Source: Catonia carolina (taxonomy: Eukaryota; Arthropoda; Insecta; Hemiptera; Achilidae). From it: DNA of 64,000 nt. The notes under the pieces were generated by a model, which saw only the letters and a program-made list of their open reading frames with translations, was not told the DNA's origin and searched no databases. Positions 20,010 through 32,649 of this stretch are shown here, piece by piece. Both the position numbers and the translations under genes were made by a program. The stretch is from the NCBI GenBank assembly GCA_035578175.1, contig JAQMRL010000007.1:47430727-47494726 (forward strand), in the 5' to 3' direction. Position 1 is the first letter of the stretch, and each line of letters opens with the position of its first letter.

Positions 20010-20855
20010 TTATTCCTCTCTACCGCTCATCATTTCCCTCTTTTCAAGAGTCCGAGTCCTGAAAGAAGTGAGCTTGCGCTCGGGATGACGACGTTGCAGC
20101 TAGGCTCCCTTGTCGTTCGGAGATTTGGATGGGAAGAACTTTTTTTGGGATCTTTCTTTATTTGGAATTACATATGAATAATTGGGGGAAAAGATGGGCT
20201 CTGAATCGGGATAACAGCGAGAACATTATGTTGGAAGGGGCGATTTCTCTAGTCGAAAGTGGTTTTATTGTTGTTAATTTGTAGCGAAAATTTGTGAATA
20301 TTTGAGGAGATTTGATATTGATGAGAAGGGAGAGTTAATTTACGGGTGATAAGGCATAGTACTAAACTTTGAGGGGGTTTTTTTAGTAGGAAATATTTAT
20401 AGGAATGTTTGTAGGGAATCTACAGAAAATCGTGAAATGGCTGTTTAATCTTTACTTGTGGGGGTGAGGCATCTTGTAGATTTCTCTGACAGCTGGCTGT
20501 ACAGAGCGTTGAACGGCGTCGTGAAGTTCGTTGATGACCTCCTCCAGACTGGGGGTGAGGACGTAGTCGAGGACGGTTTTATTATTGATGAGTTAGTGGA
20601 GGTTGGAAATTTGTCTTACTATGCGGTTGTGAAGGGAGGAACGTTTTCTTCTGTTGATGGAGTAGAGGATGGGCTACCAAACTGGTGCATCGTAAAGAAG
20701 GAAGGATCTGATGATAGCAGTGTGTATGCTCTTGTCAACACACGGCATGTAATTTACGTACACATTGATGGACATAATACTTCCACTACTGTCATGCGTC
20801 CATACTAGCTTGAAAAGTAGGAGTGGGGATAGTGAAAAGTAATAAACCTGCACAC
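20010..20855 (-). mobile_element. Probable Jockey-like LINE 3' end
   Basis: This GC-richer island reads on the minus strand as a decayed LINE end: RSFLLYDAPVW, SLHNRIVRQISNLH, KTVLDYVLTPSLEEVINELH, then MPHPHK and a stop near 20460, with about 450 bp of 3' untranslated sequence. The order matches the end of Jockey-type reverse transcriptases (L-Y-A-P-VW, R-I, PS-EE-I), at modest similarity. The 116-codon + strand frame over 20461-20808 is probably its shadow. Short inverted ends GCAGTAGGTTTATT and AATAAACCTGCAC bound the region, which is unexplained for a LINE. Confidence 0.4.
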
Positions 20856-20997
20856 GCCAATAGATCTGCTTCGAATTTTAAATGAAACAAAATGACTAAG
20901 AATGAGGTTAATTTGGGTGTTTGTTAAGTATTTAGTATTGAATTTAAGTAATATTAAATAAGTTTGTTAATGAATTATTTTTAAAAATTTGTTTCAG

Positions 20998-21263
20998 ATG
21001 AACTAACGAACGTATTCAGTGATTTTGGGGATCAACCTTTTTGTTTATCAGCGCCAAAAATGGCAATGTCCTTTGCTACATTAGGAATGGTATTTTTAGC
21101 AGCTGTTGCAATATCATTGTATGTTTTATTGAGAAACCGTCTACAAAGACAATCAATTAAAAGATTACGAGGATTCGATATGACAAGTGAACAAAATTTG
21201 CTAGTTATCAGAGATAGCCCATCATTTAGTCGTACAATATCAGTGTGGTCGTACGGACGATAA
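20998..21263 (+). CDS. ZP-domain protein, terminal exon: transmembrane helix and tail
   Basis: Acceptor AAATTTGTTTCAG|ATGAAC; the first two bases complete the codon begun in the preceding exon. The product is DELTNVFSDFGDQPFCLSAP, then KMAMSFATLGMVFLAAVAIS and LYVLLRNRLQRQSIKRLRGF, ending FSRTISVWSYGR and TAA at 21261-21263. A ~22-residue hydrophobic helix followed by an Arg/Lys-rich stop-transfer segment gives a type I membrane topology with a ~45-residue cytoplasmic tail, as in most arthropod ZP proteins. The in-frame ATG at 21060 is internal. Together the five exons encode 284 residues. Confidence 0.87.
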
Positions 21264-21345
21264 AGTTGAGACTAATAAAAATAATTTCAACAATAATTTA
21301 CCAAATTTTTAAACTTCCCACCGTTTAAATAAATAATTTACATTT
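21264..21345 (+). terminator. Candidate 3' UTR and polyadenylation signals
   Basis: AATAAA hexamers occur at 21274-21279 and 21328-21333, 11 and 65 bp past the ZP stop codon. Either could set the mRNA end; in such AT-rich sequence hexamers are also frequent by chance. Confidence 0.45.
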
Positions 21346-21689
21346 ATGCTCACTTCTAAAAGCTAAAATTTGAATATGTTTTCAGCGATTTTAATTCTTG
21401 ATTCATGGATAAAATTATTTCTAATTCTTATCCATGAATTGACGATTGGAAAAATTAGGAATAGAAATAACTTTCACGTTCACGCGACAGGCTTTTTTCG
21501 TTGAAATCAACTTATTCAATGAAATCTATTAAAATATATTTTTTTAAACTGGAAATTTCATAATACCGCGTAGACTAAAGTGTTAAGAAGATTTTAGACT
21601 GTTACTTCTACTTCTGTAGATCTAATAATAATTAATACTTTTTAATATTAGAATTATTCTGTAAAAATCCCTTTTATGAGACGACGTCT

Positions 21690-22140
21690 CATTGCTGGCG
21701 GCAATTTTTAAAAAGGTTTACCTTTCACTTATGGCAAAAACCTTTTGGTCGAAACCATAACTTCAAATTCAATCCAGGCCTAGTAACTTTTTGTATCGAT
21801 TACGAATCCGAAAACCGTTTTTTGCTATCTCATGTAGTTTTTGACTCTGATTTTTAGACTTCCGGTTTTGGGCCACTTCCAGTCGAAACCGAAGTTCAAA
21901 TACTATGATTTCTGTATTTAATCTTTATGAGGAATCGAAAGAAACTATTTTTGTTTCCAAATTTCGAATTTAATTTTTGACTTCCGATTTTGGCTCACTT
22001 TCGGTCAAAAATGGAACTTCAAACCCAATTTAGATCCACTAACGTAATGTGTAGATTACGAATCCGAAAACCGTTTGTTGTTATGTCTTGTAGTTTCTGA
22101 CAGCTGGGTGTGACAGTCAGACGGATAAAACAAAATTATA
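21690..22140 (+). repeat. Family G repeat, copy 1
   Basis: It starts near CCCTTTTATGAGACGACGTC and repeats internally motifs such as ACTTCCGGTTTTGG, ATTACGAATCCGAAAACCGT and TTTGGTCGAAACC. It ends near CTGGGTGTGACAGTCAGACG. Diverged copies lie at 58105-58410 (+) and 60270-60383 (minus). The class is unknown and it is non-coding. Confidence 0.6.
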
Positions 22141-22529
22141 GATGAAAATTTAAAAAATTGCCACCATTTAAATAAAGTTGAATTTATTTAACAAATAATT
22201 AGCTGAAGGTTTACAAAAAAAGTAATAAATTTAAGACAAGTTTAGATACTTTTTTATTTGATCGGATCAGGGAGTTTTTCGTTGAACGGGACTCCAATTA
22301 CAAGGTCTGTTTTAATTACAGTATACTGTTTAGCGCTTATGTTCTTCAATATAACTTTCATAATATCTATTATACCATGTAATTGGCATTACTTCAAGTC
22401 ATTTGTTAAGTAATTTTGGTAATTTCTTACCATTTAAGTTTTAAATTTTATAAAACAGCTTTGAAATCCACGAATATATTTATTTCTATATTTAAATTTA
22501 TGATAATTATTTCGCCAAGTCTTTCCCAT

Positions 22530-22990
22530 CTTATTGCCAAATTTTTTTCCGTATAGGACCAATTTTAGATCACATGAGGTAACTTTAGGCATTTCTGAAA
22601 ACTCTTTTTGCAGCCCACATTCTCAGCATTCATTAAATTTACGATTTTCTTCTGTACACCGGTGTTCTGTTTTTTCTGACATCTTTAGAACATTTATCAG
22701 ATATCTTAGGTCTATTGTTTACTATCTTGAAATTTGTTTTATCAACCATTTATCATCTATTCTATACATGTGTCCGTGAAATATTTAGACTTTTTTATAA
22801 TCGTTTCCATTAATCGTTCATTTTCTTTGTGCAGTTCTTCTCCTCGTAACCTATGTTATTGGTTTATTATCTTGAGAGCAGATTATGTTGTGGAGGACCT
22901 CTCTCTCAAATTTCTCTGCTTGTCTTAGAGCAGTCTTCTCGGCTATTCCAAGGCACTCATTTGCGTACATACACACAGGTTTTATCAAAG
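22530..22990 (-). pseudogene. LINE 3' end (family H), copy 1
   Basis: The minus strand reads MYANECLGIAEKTALRQAEK and FERER, corresponding to the ...YGAE.W......LE.FERK.LR segment after the RT of insect LINEs, then broken frames ending with the A-K-R-x-F pattern. Related fragments recur at 34840, 43560, 53985, 57050, 59940 and 61060. It has many stops. Confidence 0.6.
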
Positions 22991-23090
22991 TAGTATAATA
23001 TCTAATAACTTAACGCTTAATCCTTTATAAACATCAACATTATTTTAATGATGCTTCCACTACAACTGCAGCATGTAAACTCGTTCTTTA

Positions 23091-23818
23091 AGGGGACCGT
23101 ACTGGGAAAAAATTATTTTTTCACATGTTTTGTTTGTTTCATTTTATGAAATTTCATAGTATTCTGAGTGTTTGATAAGTTATTTATGGTGGTAGGGTAA
23201 TTCTTACGAATATAAACAATAAATCATTGTACGTAGAACTGGGGCTGAAACCCGGAAAGAACATGCTTCGTGCAATGGAACGACCGGATTCAGGACTTAT
23301 AGAAAACGCTAAAAGAAAAATGTCTTAATTTGAAAAAAAATACGGTAGAAGAGGAGTTTAAAGATAAAAAACTTGAAGATTTATATCTTCAAAAAGAGGA
23401 TCCAGACCAACCATATTACAACGTTGGACGTTATTAACAAGTATTAGTTACAATTTTTACTTTTATTTTGCGGAAAATCATGATTTTTGAAAGTTAATGC
23501 AAGTTTTCTCAGGAACGGTTAAAGATATCGGTATAAAATTTTCAGGACACATTCTAATCACTATGAGCTAGTTCCGCACGCAAGATTATTTAAGAATTGT
23601 TTATAATTTACGATTTTTTTCATTATTTTTTTTCTTGGAAATATTTTTACTTTTTATAAAAATTAATAAACAATTTTTAATACTTTATTCAAAAATAAGC
23701 TCCCGTGGGGAACTAAATAAAAGTCTGAAGTTTAATTTTAAAAAAAAGGTTTTAATTTTTATAATTTTTGTGAAAAGTTGCTAAAACTTAACATGTATAT
23801 AGGCAGTTACGGTCCCCT
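23091..23818 (+). mobile_element. TA-flanked DNA element with orphan transposase C-terminus
   Basis: Inverted ends AGGGGACCGTACTG and complement AGGGGACCGTAACTG are flanked by TA (23089-23090, 23819-23820). Inside, on +, LGLKPGKNMLRAMERPDSGL and ENAKRKMS are followed by broken frames and DPDQPYYNVGRY-stop at 23399-23437. This resembles the C-terminal G-x-x-PG....A....I..A.R and terminal YGAG-type tail seen in some arthropod DNA-transposon proteins. The superfamily is uncertain. Confidence 0.65.
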
Positions 23819-23829
23819 TACTGAACATT

Positions 23830-24995
23830 TTAAGATATTGTACAACACAAATACGCGAAGATTAACAACAGAAAAACTAATAAACCAGTACTAATATAAA
23901 AACAAAGGAATGTTATAAAAAAATATGATATTTTGCCACAAACTCACTGAAAAATTATCCCGTTGCATGGCAAAAAAGGATATATGCGCTACTCGGTTTT
24001 CAGTAATTTGACAGTATTTCGAAACTTATTTTTAACTTTGGATATTCCTATCTTAATAATATTTCTTTATTGGGTCGTATTGTCTTTTAGTCAATGATTA
24101 AAATGACCATAAGAATAATTAAACATTTGTTATAAATAGTATATTTTGAAAGTTATCACGACAAATATGTATAGTCTATAAAATTTCTTACTGTAACTAT
24201 TTGATGATTAGAATTAATAATCGAAGGTAGTTTAATGCAGTTTTATAAACCTAATTTTTTATGATCAGAACTCCTAACGCAAAGTAGTTTGGTTAGTAAA
24301 ATTTTATGGTATTTTGAATTTTTTAATGACCAATTATAATAATAAACGCTGTTTTATGATATTTAAGCGTGTACGAATGTTTTATGTTAGTAGGTATGAA
24401 TGAAGAGTATTAACTTAAAAATCAGTATTCTTTGAAAGACGTTTTCGTCGGCCTAATTAACAAACCACGTTACTAAAACAAAATTTGAGAATTTCCATTC
24501 CCTTATTTTGCGGAGGAAAAGCGTTCCTGTAGAAGAACTCTGTGAAGTCGTGTAAATCGGAAAAATTTAATTCCCAAGAAAGGGAAAAATTTAAGCAGGA
24601 ATTTTGTTTTTACGAACCAAAATTAATTCAAGGGCAATGTTACGATTTCATCGTCTTTAATAAAAGTCTTTCATCATTTGGATACCTTAATTTTCTTTTT
24701 TAACCCTTCGCAGTCTTTTGACAGAATATATCCGTCAAAATATTTTACACACAGGTCGTTTTACGGGTATAACTGCATTCAGTTTATAATTAATCGAGAC
24801 CCTTCCAACACTTTCTCCGTTTTTCTGGAACACTGTATAAAAACTAAAAATAAAAACAAACCTATCTACTAGTTTTGTTTTTGAAATTTCCTATTCAAAA
24901 AATGTTATTCATCGCAATCTATTATCTTTGTTCAACGCCCTCCAACCCATATACATGCAATACACAATTTCTTACAATTTCCTTGACAATTTCTA
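23830..24995. other. Intergenic, no supported feature
   Basis: AT-rich; no domain-bearing frame. A 64-codon frame at 24678-24872 is not recognised. Confidence 0.35.
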
Positions 24996-25001
24996 GAATA
25001 T

Positions 25002-25168
25002 GGCCGGCTCGCTGGCGTAGTGGTTAGCGCAACTGGTTTCTACTCCGGAGTCCCGGGTTCGATATCCGGTCAGGTCTGGCATTTTTTTCATCACTCATTT
25101 TCATATATCATCGATCTCCACCGTCTGTATTAGCAGAAATTGCAAAACAGCCAGACGTAAAATAAAAT
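25002..25168 (+). repeat. tRNA-derived SINE, copy 1
   Basis: The head has an A box (TGGCGTAGTGGTTAGCGC) and B box (GGTTCGATATCC) at tRNA spacing, but the acceptor ends do not pair, so it is not a tRNA gene. The body holds CATCACTCATTTTCATATAT and a tail CACCGTCTGTATTAGCAGAA shared with other copies. Confidence 0.85.
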
Positions 25169-25179
25169 TTAGAATATCA

Positions 25180-26250
25180 CTGTACAATATTATCTTTTAA
25201 TTGTCTCACAATACGTACATCTCTACTGACAAAATTGGTTATACTATCGCTTCTCATTAAAAAATAAATCAGTTTTTTGTTTCTCTTGAAACATTGAGAA
25301 ATGTGAGTTACGTGGTTTGCTAATTAGGGTGACGTTTGGCAGTATTATAATTATTATTAAATAATAATAGTGGTAACAATTGTAAATATTATGTATTTAT
25401 TTATTATATTTATTCTAAGAATTCAATTTATTTGATGTCTAGCAATCGTTTGACTGACAGGACTGTAAAATAAATTGCGGGTGGTTTTTGGGTGGTTATG
25501 GAATCATAATTTGATTTTGGTTACTAATATGATCCTTGGGGTTTAAAAATATATTTTCGGGTATTTTGTATGGGTATTTAAAAATATAATTTTTTTAATT
25601 CAGGTGTTAATATCTGTGTGAGGCAGTTTAGGAAAATTAATATGATAAAAAATTACGCCATATATGGTTTCTAGGTAATTTAATATAAGGAATAAGTAAT
25701 TTTAGATTAGGTGTTCGTGTAATTAGTTGGAAGGAAAGAGAAAAAGTGACGTCACGCAGAGGACAGTTTTCTTGTTGCCAATCTACCGTCAAATTATATA
25801 ACATTACGAGTAGATTCATAATCTTTATTCGAATAAAATGAAGCGCTCAACCGTTGTTATGATTAGTGAGGTTAAAGTTTGAAAAAATTTGTAAGGATCA
25901 TATTGTTCTAAATTAAGGTTTAAAATAAGATTTTACAGATTTTTAACCTTTATATAAATAAAATGTTTTAAATAAATTAACTGTAGAATGATTTTTTGAA
26001 ACGTTTATCTTAAAAAAGGTTCGCGCGTCCCTAACTTCACAATAATAATTTGGTACATTTTTGATACGCATTTTTCAATAATAAGATATCGACATAGGTA
26101 CTGTTTTATTAAATTATTTTATTCCTTACAACATAATGTTCTATAACATTATGGAGCTACATTTTATTTTTCAGAAAAATGTTGATATGTCATATTCAAT
26201 TCTCTTGACCATAATTTAGCGGTTTCCCGTGTGTGTAGTCAAACGGTGAT
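25180..26250. other. Intergenic, no supported feature
   Basis: Simple AT-rich sequence with ATT/AAT runs at 25350-25400; no gene or clear repeat boundary seen. Confidence 0.35.
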
Positions 26251-26254
26251 TGTT

Positions 26255-26400
26255 TTCATTTTGCCTCATTCACTCATGATTAAAATTAGGTTATGTTTTT
26301 TATTTTACATTGTTTAATGATGATTAAACATAGGTTATGTTTTATTATATACACTGGCAAGAGAAAGTCATGTGAGTATAACACACATGCATATTATAGG
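26255..26400 (-). repeat. Family E fragment, 5' end
   Basis: The minus strand carries the family start (..TCACATGACTTTCTCTTGCC) followed by the AAACATAACCTA..TTTAATCATGAGTGAATGA landmark. It is truncated. Confidence 0.6.
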
Positions 26401-27186
26401 ATTAATCATAGCATACTGATTATAATTTCTTACATTGGCAAGAAAAATATTCTTGTTTTATTTATATATATGATTTTGTAGTGCCTTGAAAATTTGTTTG
26501 TCCATTTTCTGATAGATAAATGGTTTTCGATATCTCAGCTTTTTAAAAAAGTATCAACTTTAATGAAAATGTAGCTCCATAGCTCAAATAGTTCATCATT
26601 TTCAAAACAAACTAAAAACATTAACTTCTTTGGTAGCTGAGAAAAGTGATTACGATTTTTTTAAAAATTTAACTTTTGGATAATCCGATTTTCAATTTTT
26701 TGGGGCTTCGAAATTTTACTAAAATTTTAATTTGACATAAAATTTCAAAATATTTTATAAATTTTCTTTCAAATAATTTATGTGAATGTGTATAGATTTT
26801 GAAATAAATTACAAGTTCAAATATTATTTTATTTAGTTTTATTCCTGTTAGATTTTTTAAAAATCATTTATCACAATTGAAATTTGGGATAAAAGTCGAA
26901 AAATGTAATATTATGAACTGATTTTTTTTATTCAAACATTATATTAAAGTTTTAATGAAATTTTCAAATAGTGTAGGTCTTCTAAGATTATCACTTCAAG
27001 AGCTTCTTTGGATTATCAATTTAAGAAATTAATAACTAATTAATAAAATATTAATTATAAAATATTAATTATTAATTAATTAATAATAAGTTTTTATTAA
27101 ACTTATGTTGGAAAATCTAAAAATGTAAACTTGTGTTGTAATGTTTTGATTCGTACTTGGAAAATGCATTGAATCATTTTATTTTA

Positions 27187-28015
27187 AGGAAAGTATTCTT
27201 CATGTAAATTTTTCCACTCGAGTTTTCATTATATGTACACCTTTTCAGGCCCCCTGAACCCAAAAAAAATGTTTTTAGAGATTGGTCTGTGTTTGAACAA
27301 AATATCTTAAGAACGGAATGGCATACAAATTTGAAACTTGAAACTTAAGTTAGGTACCAGTACAGGACCTGATACAAACATTTTAATCAAAATATGTTAG
27401 CCGGCAATAGTAGTTTATTCTTGCAATTTTTCCGTTACGATTTTCTCAAAAACGGCTCCTATAGTTTTTTTTAAAACTCCTCTCATTTACTAAATTTTTA
27501 CTTTCTACAAGATAGGGTAAGTGTCATGTCTGCTAAAATTCCTTGTGGGAGGTCCTGCGCTCTCGTGGTAAAAAATGTATTTTTTTAAAGATTGCAGGAT
27601 TAATATGCATTCTTGAGCAAAAATGTATAATCAAAGTTTTAGAACATTTCAAAATCGACAACTTTTATTTTAAACATTTCTTGTACATCGCTTGTTTAGC
27701 ATCAGTTACTGATTTTCTGTATTTTGCTCATCAAAATCAGTAAAAGAATCGAATTTTTTAATATTGCGGCCTAAGTATGCATTTTACGACAAAAGTGTCA
27801 TAATTAAAGTTATAGAAAATTAATATAACCACAAATTTTATTTTAAGAATTTTCTTCTACAGAGTTTAGTTTAGCATCAATTAGTTGTTTTTCGTATTTT
27901 AAAGTCAAACAAAGGTTGATTTTCATTTATTTTACTTAGTTTACTAATGATTAAACATAGGTTATATGCTTTATTATATACATTAGCAAGAGAACGTCAT
28001 ATGAGTGTTTTAAAC
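27187..28015 (-). repeat. Family E repeat, ~830-bp copy
   Basis: It runs from the 3' end (AGGAAAGTATTCTTCATG) through TCAGGCCCCCTGAACC, AGATAGGGTAAGTGTCATGT and two degenerate inner units to GCAAGAGAACGTCATATGAG. Opposite orientation to the copies at 10920 and 45993. Confidence 0.65.
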
Positions 28016-28019
28016 CAGA

Positions 28020-30130
28020 TTTTTCTACTTTTTGTACTACAATTAGATTGCTTTTATTGATTGCTCCAAAATTTTGATGAGACTTGAATAAGGAAAGTTA
28101 AATCAAGCGAGAGAAGGGTTCCAGGTGTGCACATCTGGAACGCGATTTGTTCCTCAACCAAAATAATTTTCATTCAATCGAACCACATCGTTAATCATTC
28201 TGTGATCAGAGCAGTTAGATTTAAATAGACTACAAAATTTTCCTAATGTCAATCCATTTAATTTAAATTAATTCACCATGTAAATTAAAAGTAATTATTT
28301 AAATTATATTGACAAGGTGTTCGATAAATTGGGTGTAAAATTTTCGTTAGTACTTTTGTGCTCTAAAATAATGTATAAATGTCTAAAATGTATAATTTCT
28401 AAAATATAATCACAAGACTTTTTTACGTATGATATATTTTTATTAGGACACTAGAAACCCCTCTTTTGGAACGCTTCCCGGCAAACTAAACTCAAAGCGT
28501 TTAACTTCCTACAAACTTACACGTTAAAAGCAAAATTTTTACTGTAAAAATTAAACCAATTAGTACTGGAAACAGGAATTAGATAATTACTAAATATTGT
28601 GTCATAAGAAAAATTACGTAAAATCTATTTTTTAAAGAAAAGGTACAATCTCTTTGATTTTTGAAAAGTTTATTCTATGAAGAAAGCGGATGTAATTTTT
28701 TGGATATTCGTCCCGTAATATTTTAAATAATTTTGAAGAAAGGAAAAAGAATTATGTTATATAGTACGGTGGTACTGTGTTGTACCTGATACCAGACACC
28801 GTAATACAATAGATGAGCGAATAGAATAAAATAGAACTGGTCGACGAAGTAATATTACGAAAAAAATAATTATAAGGTGAAATCATTCTATCACAAGTTT
28901 ATTTTAAATTTAAGAAATAACTCTGTCACATATGTAACTTTAGAAGATATGATAGCCTATTAGCTTTCCAACAGTAAAATGATTATTGAAATCGGTTGGT
29001 TAGTTTCTGAGATTACCTCATACAAACAAACTAACAAACGTTACTTATTTATTATATCAATATGGATTTTAAATAATCTGAAACAAAGTCAACGAAGTAG
29101 ATAAAAATTTGTAATAGACAAGATTGATAAAATTTAAATTATCTTTTGTATTGCAATTTAGTCTGATATTTAAGTTGAAAACTTTGAGCTTGACATTCCA
29201 GTACTCTTGAATCTATAAAACGATAAAATTATTCTTATTGTTCTTGTTTTTAAATAACATTGTAAATTTTTTATGAGGAATTTACTGTCTTGATTCTAAA
29301 AAAAACCAGTAAGTTTTAATAGTTCTCTCTCGCTCAGCTTACTATCTGTTTAGGTCTACTTTATCCTATTTTGTACGAATAAGAAAGAAAACCAATTGAA
29401 GAGATTTACACATTAAAAAAAAACAATTATAGTCCAAAAACCGCCAATTTTAGTTATGCATGCCATCTTGTAGTGCACACTTGTGTCCATTATGTGTACT
29501 AATCATTATAGTAAACTCAGACATAGTTACATACAATATGTTAAAAATTAGCTAGTTTTGCAAAAACAACCATAGTCCATCTTGTATTATACAAAAAAGC
29601 CACAGTTCTTGGACTAAGGTTGGTTTTTTATCAAAATTAATATACTGTTCAAAAAAATGTATTTTTTACTTGGTTTCTTTAACTGCTATATAAAATGGAA
29701 TCACCTGAAAGTGATAGTAATCAAAGAGATTTATTGTTTTTTTACCATTTCTTTATTATAAATTGACTTTAATTTGGAAGTACAAAAATACAGCTGGTAA
29801 ACTGTTTGTCAAAAATAATCGTATTTCAGGTTTTAATTTTAATGTTATTACATACCATACTATTGGCTATTAATAGCCGTTCAAATAATGACTTTTCTTA
29901 ACTCAAAAATTATGCAGAATAAAGTAACCACAGTATCATTATGTACAAAACAATAATAACAGACTGGAGGACTTTTTTAATCCTCCTGAAAAATTTTCAG
30001 ATTTAGACTATTGTTGTTTTTGCTAAAACCTCTTTAATTAAATAACTAACATACTTATTAAAATAATAATTTTAACTAGAAATTTATGAACAAATTATGT
30101 TTCGATAATGAACTGATAGTTTGTAAAAAA
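28020..30130. other. Intergenic, no supported gene
   Basis: AT-rich. 28920-29045 (TAGCCTATTAGCTTTCCAAC, GAAATCGGTTGGTTAGTTTC) looks like transposon-derived sequence, but no element can be delimited. Confidence 0.35.
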
Positions 30131-30134
30131 AATC

Positions 30135-30205
30135 AATCATTGGACCGGGACTTTAACCCGGATCTTCTAATTACAATTCGGAGACAGAGTGTTGTGTGAT
30201 GGCCA
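30135..30205 (-). repeat. Degenerate tRNA-derived SINE head
   Basis: The minus strand contains a B-box-like GGTTAAAGTCCCGGTCCAAT and a degenerate A-box region; no tail is recognisable. Confidence 0.4.
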
Positions 30206-30209
30206 TTCT

Positions 30210-31836
30210 CAATTATTTATAACTAAAATGTTAGAAAATAAAAATTTATAACACAATGTGTTATATAAAAATTTATATTAATTACTGTAAATAAAAATTA
30301 TTAAATAAAAAACTTTTTTGTAAAATTTTTGTTTTTGTCATTTATTTATCCAGAAGACAATCCTCTTGTCTAAAACAGTTTTTTATGCATAGGCTACATA
30401 TACGGTATTTTCTTTCGATAAATTAATTAGAAGATAAAACCGTGATGAACTAAATGAGAATTTAACTCTGGTCTTTAGCTTTTCAGGAAAAAGATTTTAA
30501 TAAATGATTCTTTTTGCTAGAGTATCTTATATTTTCTGTTGTCTATGAGATATCAATAGACGGATGATAATTGCCAAACTGTTAATGTAAGTGTATAATT
30601 GCTCATTTATAAATGCATATAACTTGTTCATTTCAGAGCTAAAAAATTTAACTATATAGTTTACATCTATAGTGCTTAGCCAAAAAAAAAATTCTGAAAT
30701 ATTTAAGATCAGATAAGTGGTAAATAACACTAATTGGAATAAACACTTCTCGAAGAAGTTTCTGTGTGGCCAGATCTCGTAGGGTTTGAAGTGAAAGTTT
30801 AAACTACAAGTTTGAATGGTAAGTGAGTACCAGGTGACTTGGGACACTGATAAGCGAGGACATGAATACATAGAAAAAATACATCTTTATTTGTCCTGTA
30901 ATATAAATATATAATTTTATACGCGATAAATCAAGAACTGAAGGATAAAAAAATATGATCAGTATAATTTCAATAGTAGCTAGAACGAAATATTCTGGCA
31001 TTTATCTGGAGGAACAACAAAAACCATGACAAAAATTTTATCACAACAGTAAAGAATACAATAACCATTATTCTTAGGTCTGAGGCAGCTATGGGCTGCG
31101 ATTACACAATTACCTGCAATTTTCCCTGTTTTTTTTTAGATTCTCTCATTCACTGACTGATTTTGCTTTTTCTTATTTTATGAGTACACACCTAGTTATT
31201 TTCTGTTTCTCCACAGACGTATACTTCAACTTCACAATATTTAATGAACAAAATTGTTAATTAAACCAAAAATTGAAAGAAAATCTATTAAATTTTATCA
31301 GTTCAACTTCATTTTGTTCGATTAATTATTTGGAAAACCAAGTCACTCCTCGGTTTATTAAAATGAGCTAATATTTTAATATACAGTATCTACCACTGTT
31401 TATGATCACGTTATACTCCAGGTTTTTGATTGTAATAAATGGTAATTATATTCGTAAATCGCGTCAGTAACAGCCTGACCGTCAAACTGAAACGTGATCA
31501 CAATAGGCACTAGAAATAATTCATGATCTCAATAGGCAATAGGCGTGATCGTGATAGTTAGGCTTAGTGGTAGGCCTACGTTTTTATGCTAAACAGTCAT
31601 TTCAATTTGTTAAAACTGTAACACCTAAGCCTAGATTCATTTGGGATCTAGTTATAAAAAATAGTAAACAGATTTCCTCAATCTTATTACAGTATTTATT
31701 TATACAATTAATTCTAAAAGTTAATTAATAAATTTAACCTACTAACAGATACAATTAGATTATTTCACTTTAATTAATTACAAAGCTTAAAGCTTAAATT
31801 AACTTAGTTAACAATAACAGTGATTGTACAATAAAA
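30210..31836. other. Intergenic, no supported gene
   Basis: Overlapping minus-strand frames at 30527-31001 are hydrophobic and match nothing I know. GATCACGTTATACT and ..GTGATCACAATAGGC repeats lie around 31404-31560. Confidence 0.35.
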
Positions 31837-31845
31837 GCCTTTTTT

Positions 31846-32207
31846 TGCCCATAACAGGCAGGTGGAGTATTAAATTATTTGCACTCGATCTGCTAGTTCC
31901 AGGGCCATAAAAAATAGTTCTGTTTCTTATCACATGGTCAGCCAATAATATGACTGAAGCGTTTAACTACAGAACAGGTAGAGGTTTAAAAGACACTAGT
32001 GAGAGCTATCTCCTCTGAGAGAAATGAATTTTATTATACAGCCAGACCCTATGGTGAATGACGTGAAGTTGTCATTTGAATGGTGGAAAGATAATTTCTT
32101 TTTGGAGGGCTGGCATACTGATAAGCGTAATTTTCCACTCAGTGAAGAAGGCAAATGTAAACCAGCTCACTCCTCGATTTACTTATGCTGATGACCTAAA
32201 CAACAAT
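31846..32207 (-). repeat. Family A repeat, copy 3
   Basis: Reverse orientation from TGCCCATAACAGGCAGGTGG to GATGACCTAAACAACAA; the flanks GCCTTTTT and GCCTCTTA may be a diverged TSD. It has internal substitutions relative to the other copies. Confidence 0.72.
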
Positions 32208-32209
32208 AG

Positions 32210-32640
32210 CCTCTTACCAACAACTAATTTCAATACGAACAACTTTTTCTAATATCTTGTTACCGTGAATACAAACACTTGCTAATAGCTATTAGAATAA
32301 CTGATCTACAAAGGGTACCGCCTTTAAATACCTGTTGTTATCATTTCTAGAAAGGCATAAATTTTTACATAATAGATGCAATGGGAGATCCAATCTACGC
32401 TTAATCAGAAAAATCCAAAACATAGTAGAATTGATCAATAACAGGCATAATAAACAACCTTTTTTCCAAGAAGTTGCATTCAAAGTATTCGATTCAAAGT
32501 CAATTACTTCCTTGTTCAACATACAAAAATTCTTACAATAAACAGTCTATTCCCTCAACCAAATCTAGAATAACCTCGAACTGCTACTGTGTTACAATAC
32601 ATTTTAGTTTTTTATAATTTGTTTTTGGTTTAAAGTGTGA
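32210..32640. other. Unassigned open frames on both strands
   Basis: 32292-32522 (minus) and 32335-32541 (+) overlap. The + frame (RHKFLHNRCNGRSNLRLIRK) is charged and has a gene-like look but matches no family I know. Probably a repeat remnant. Confidence 0.25.
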
Positions 32641-32649
32641 CTATTTGCA

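Noticed and set aside
20458..20808. 116-residue + strand protein
   Set aside because: No recognisable domain, and the opposite strand gives a better LINE-like reading; kept only as a LINE remnant.
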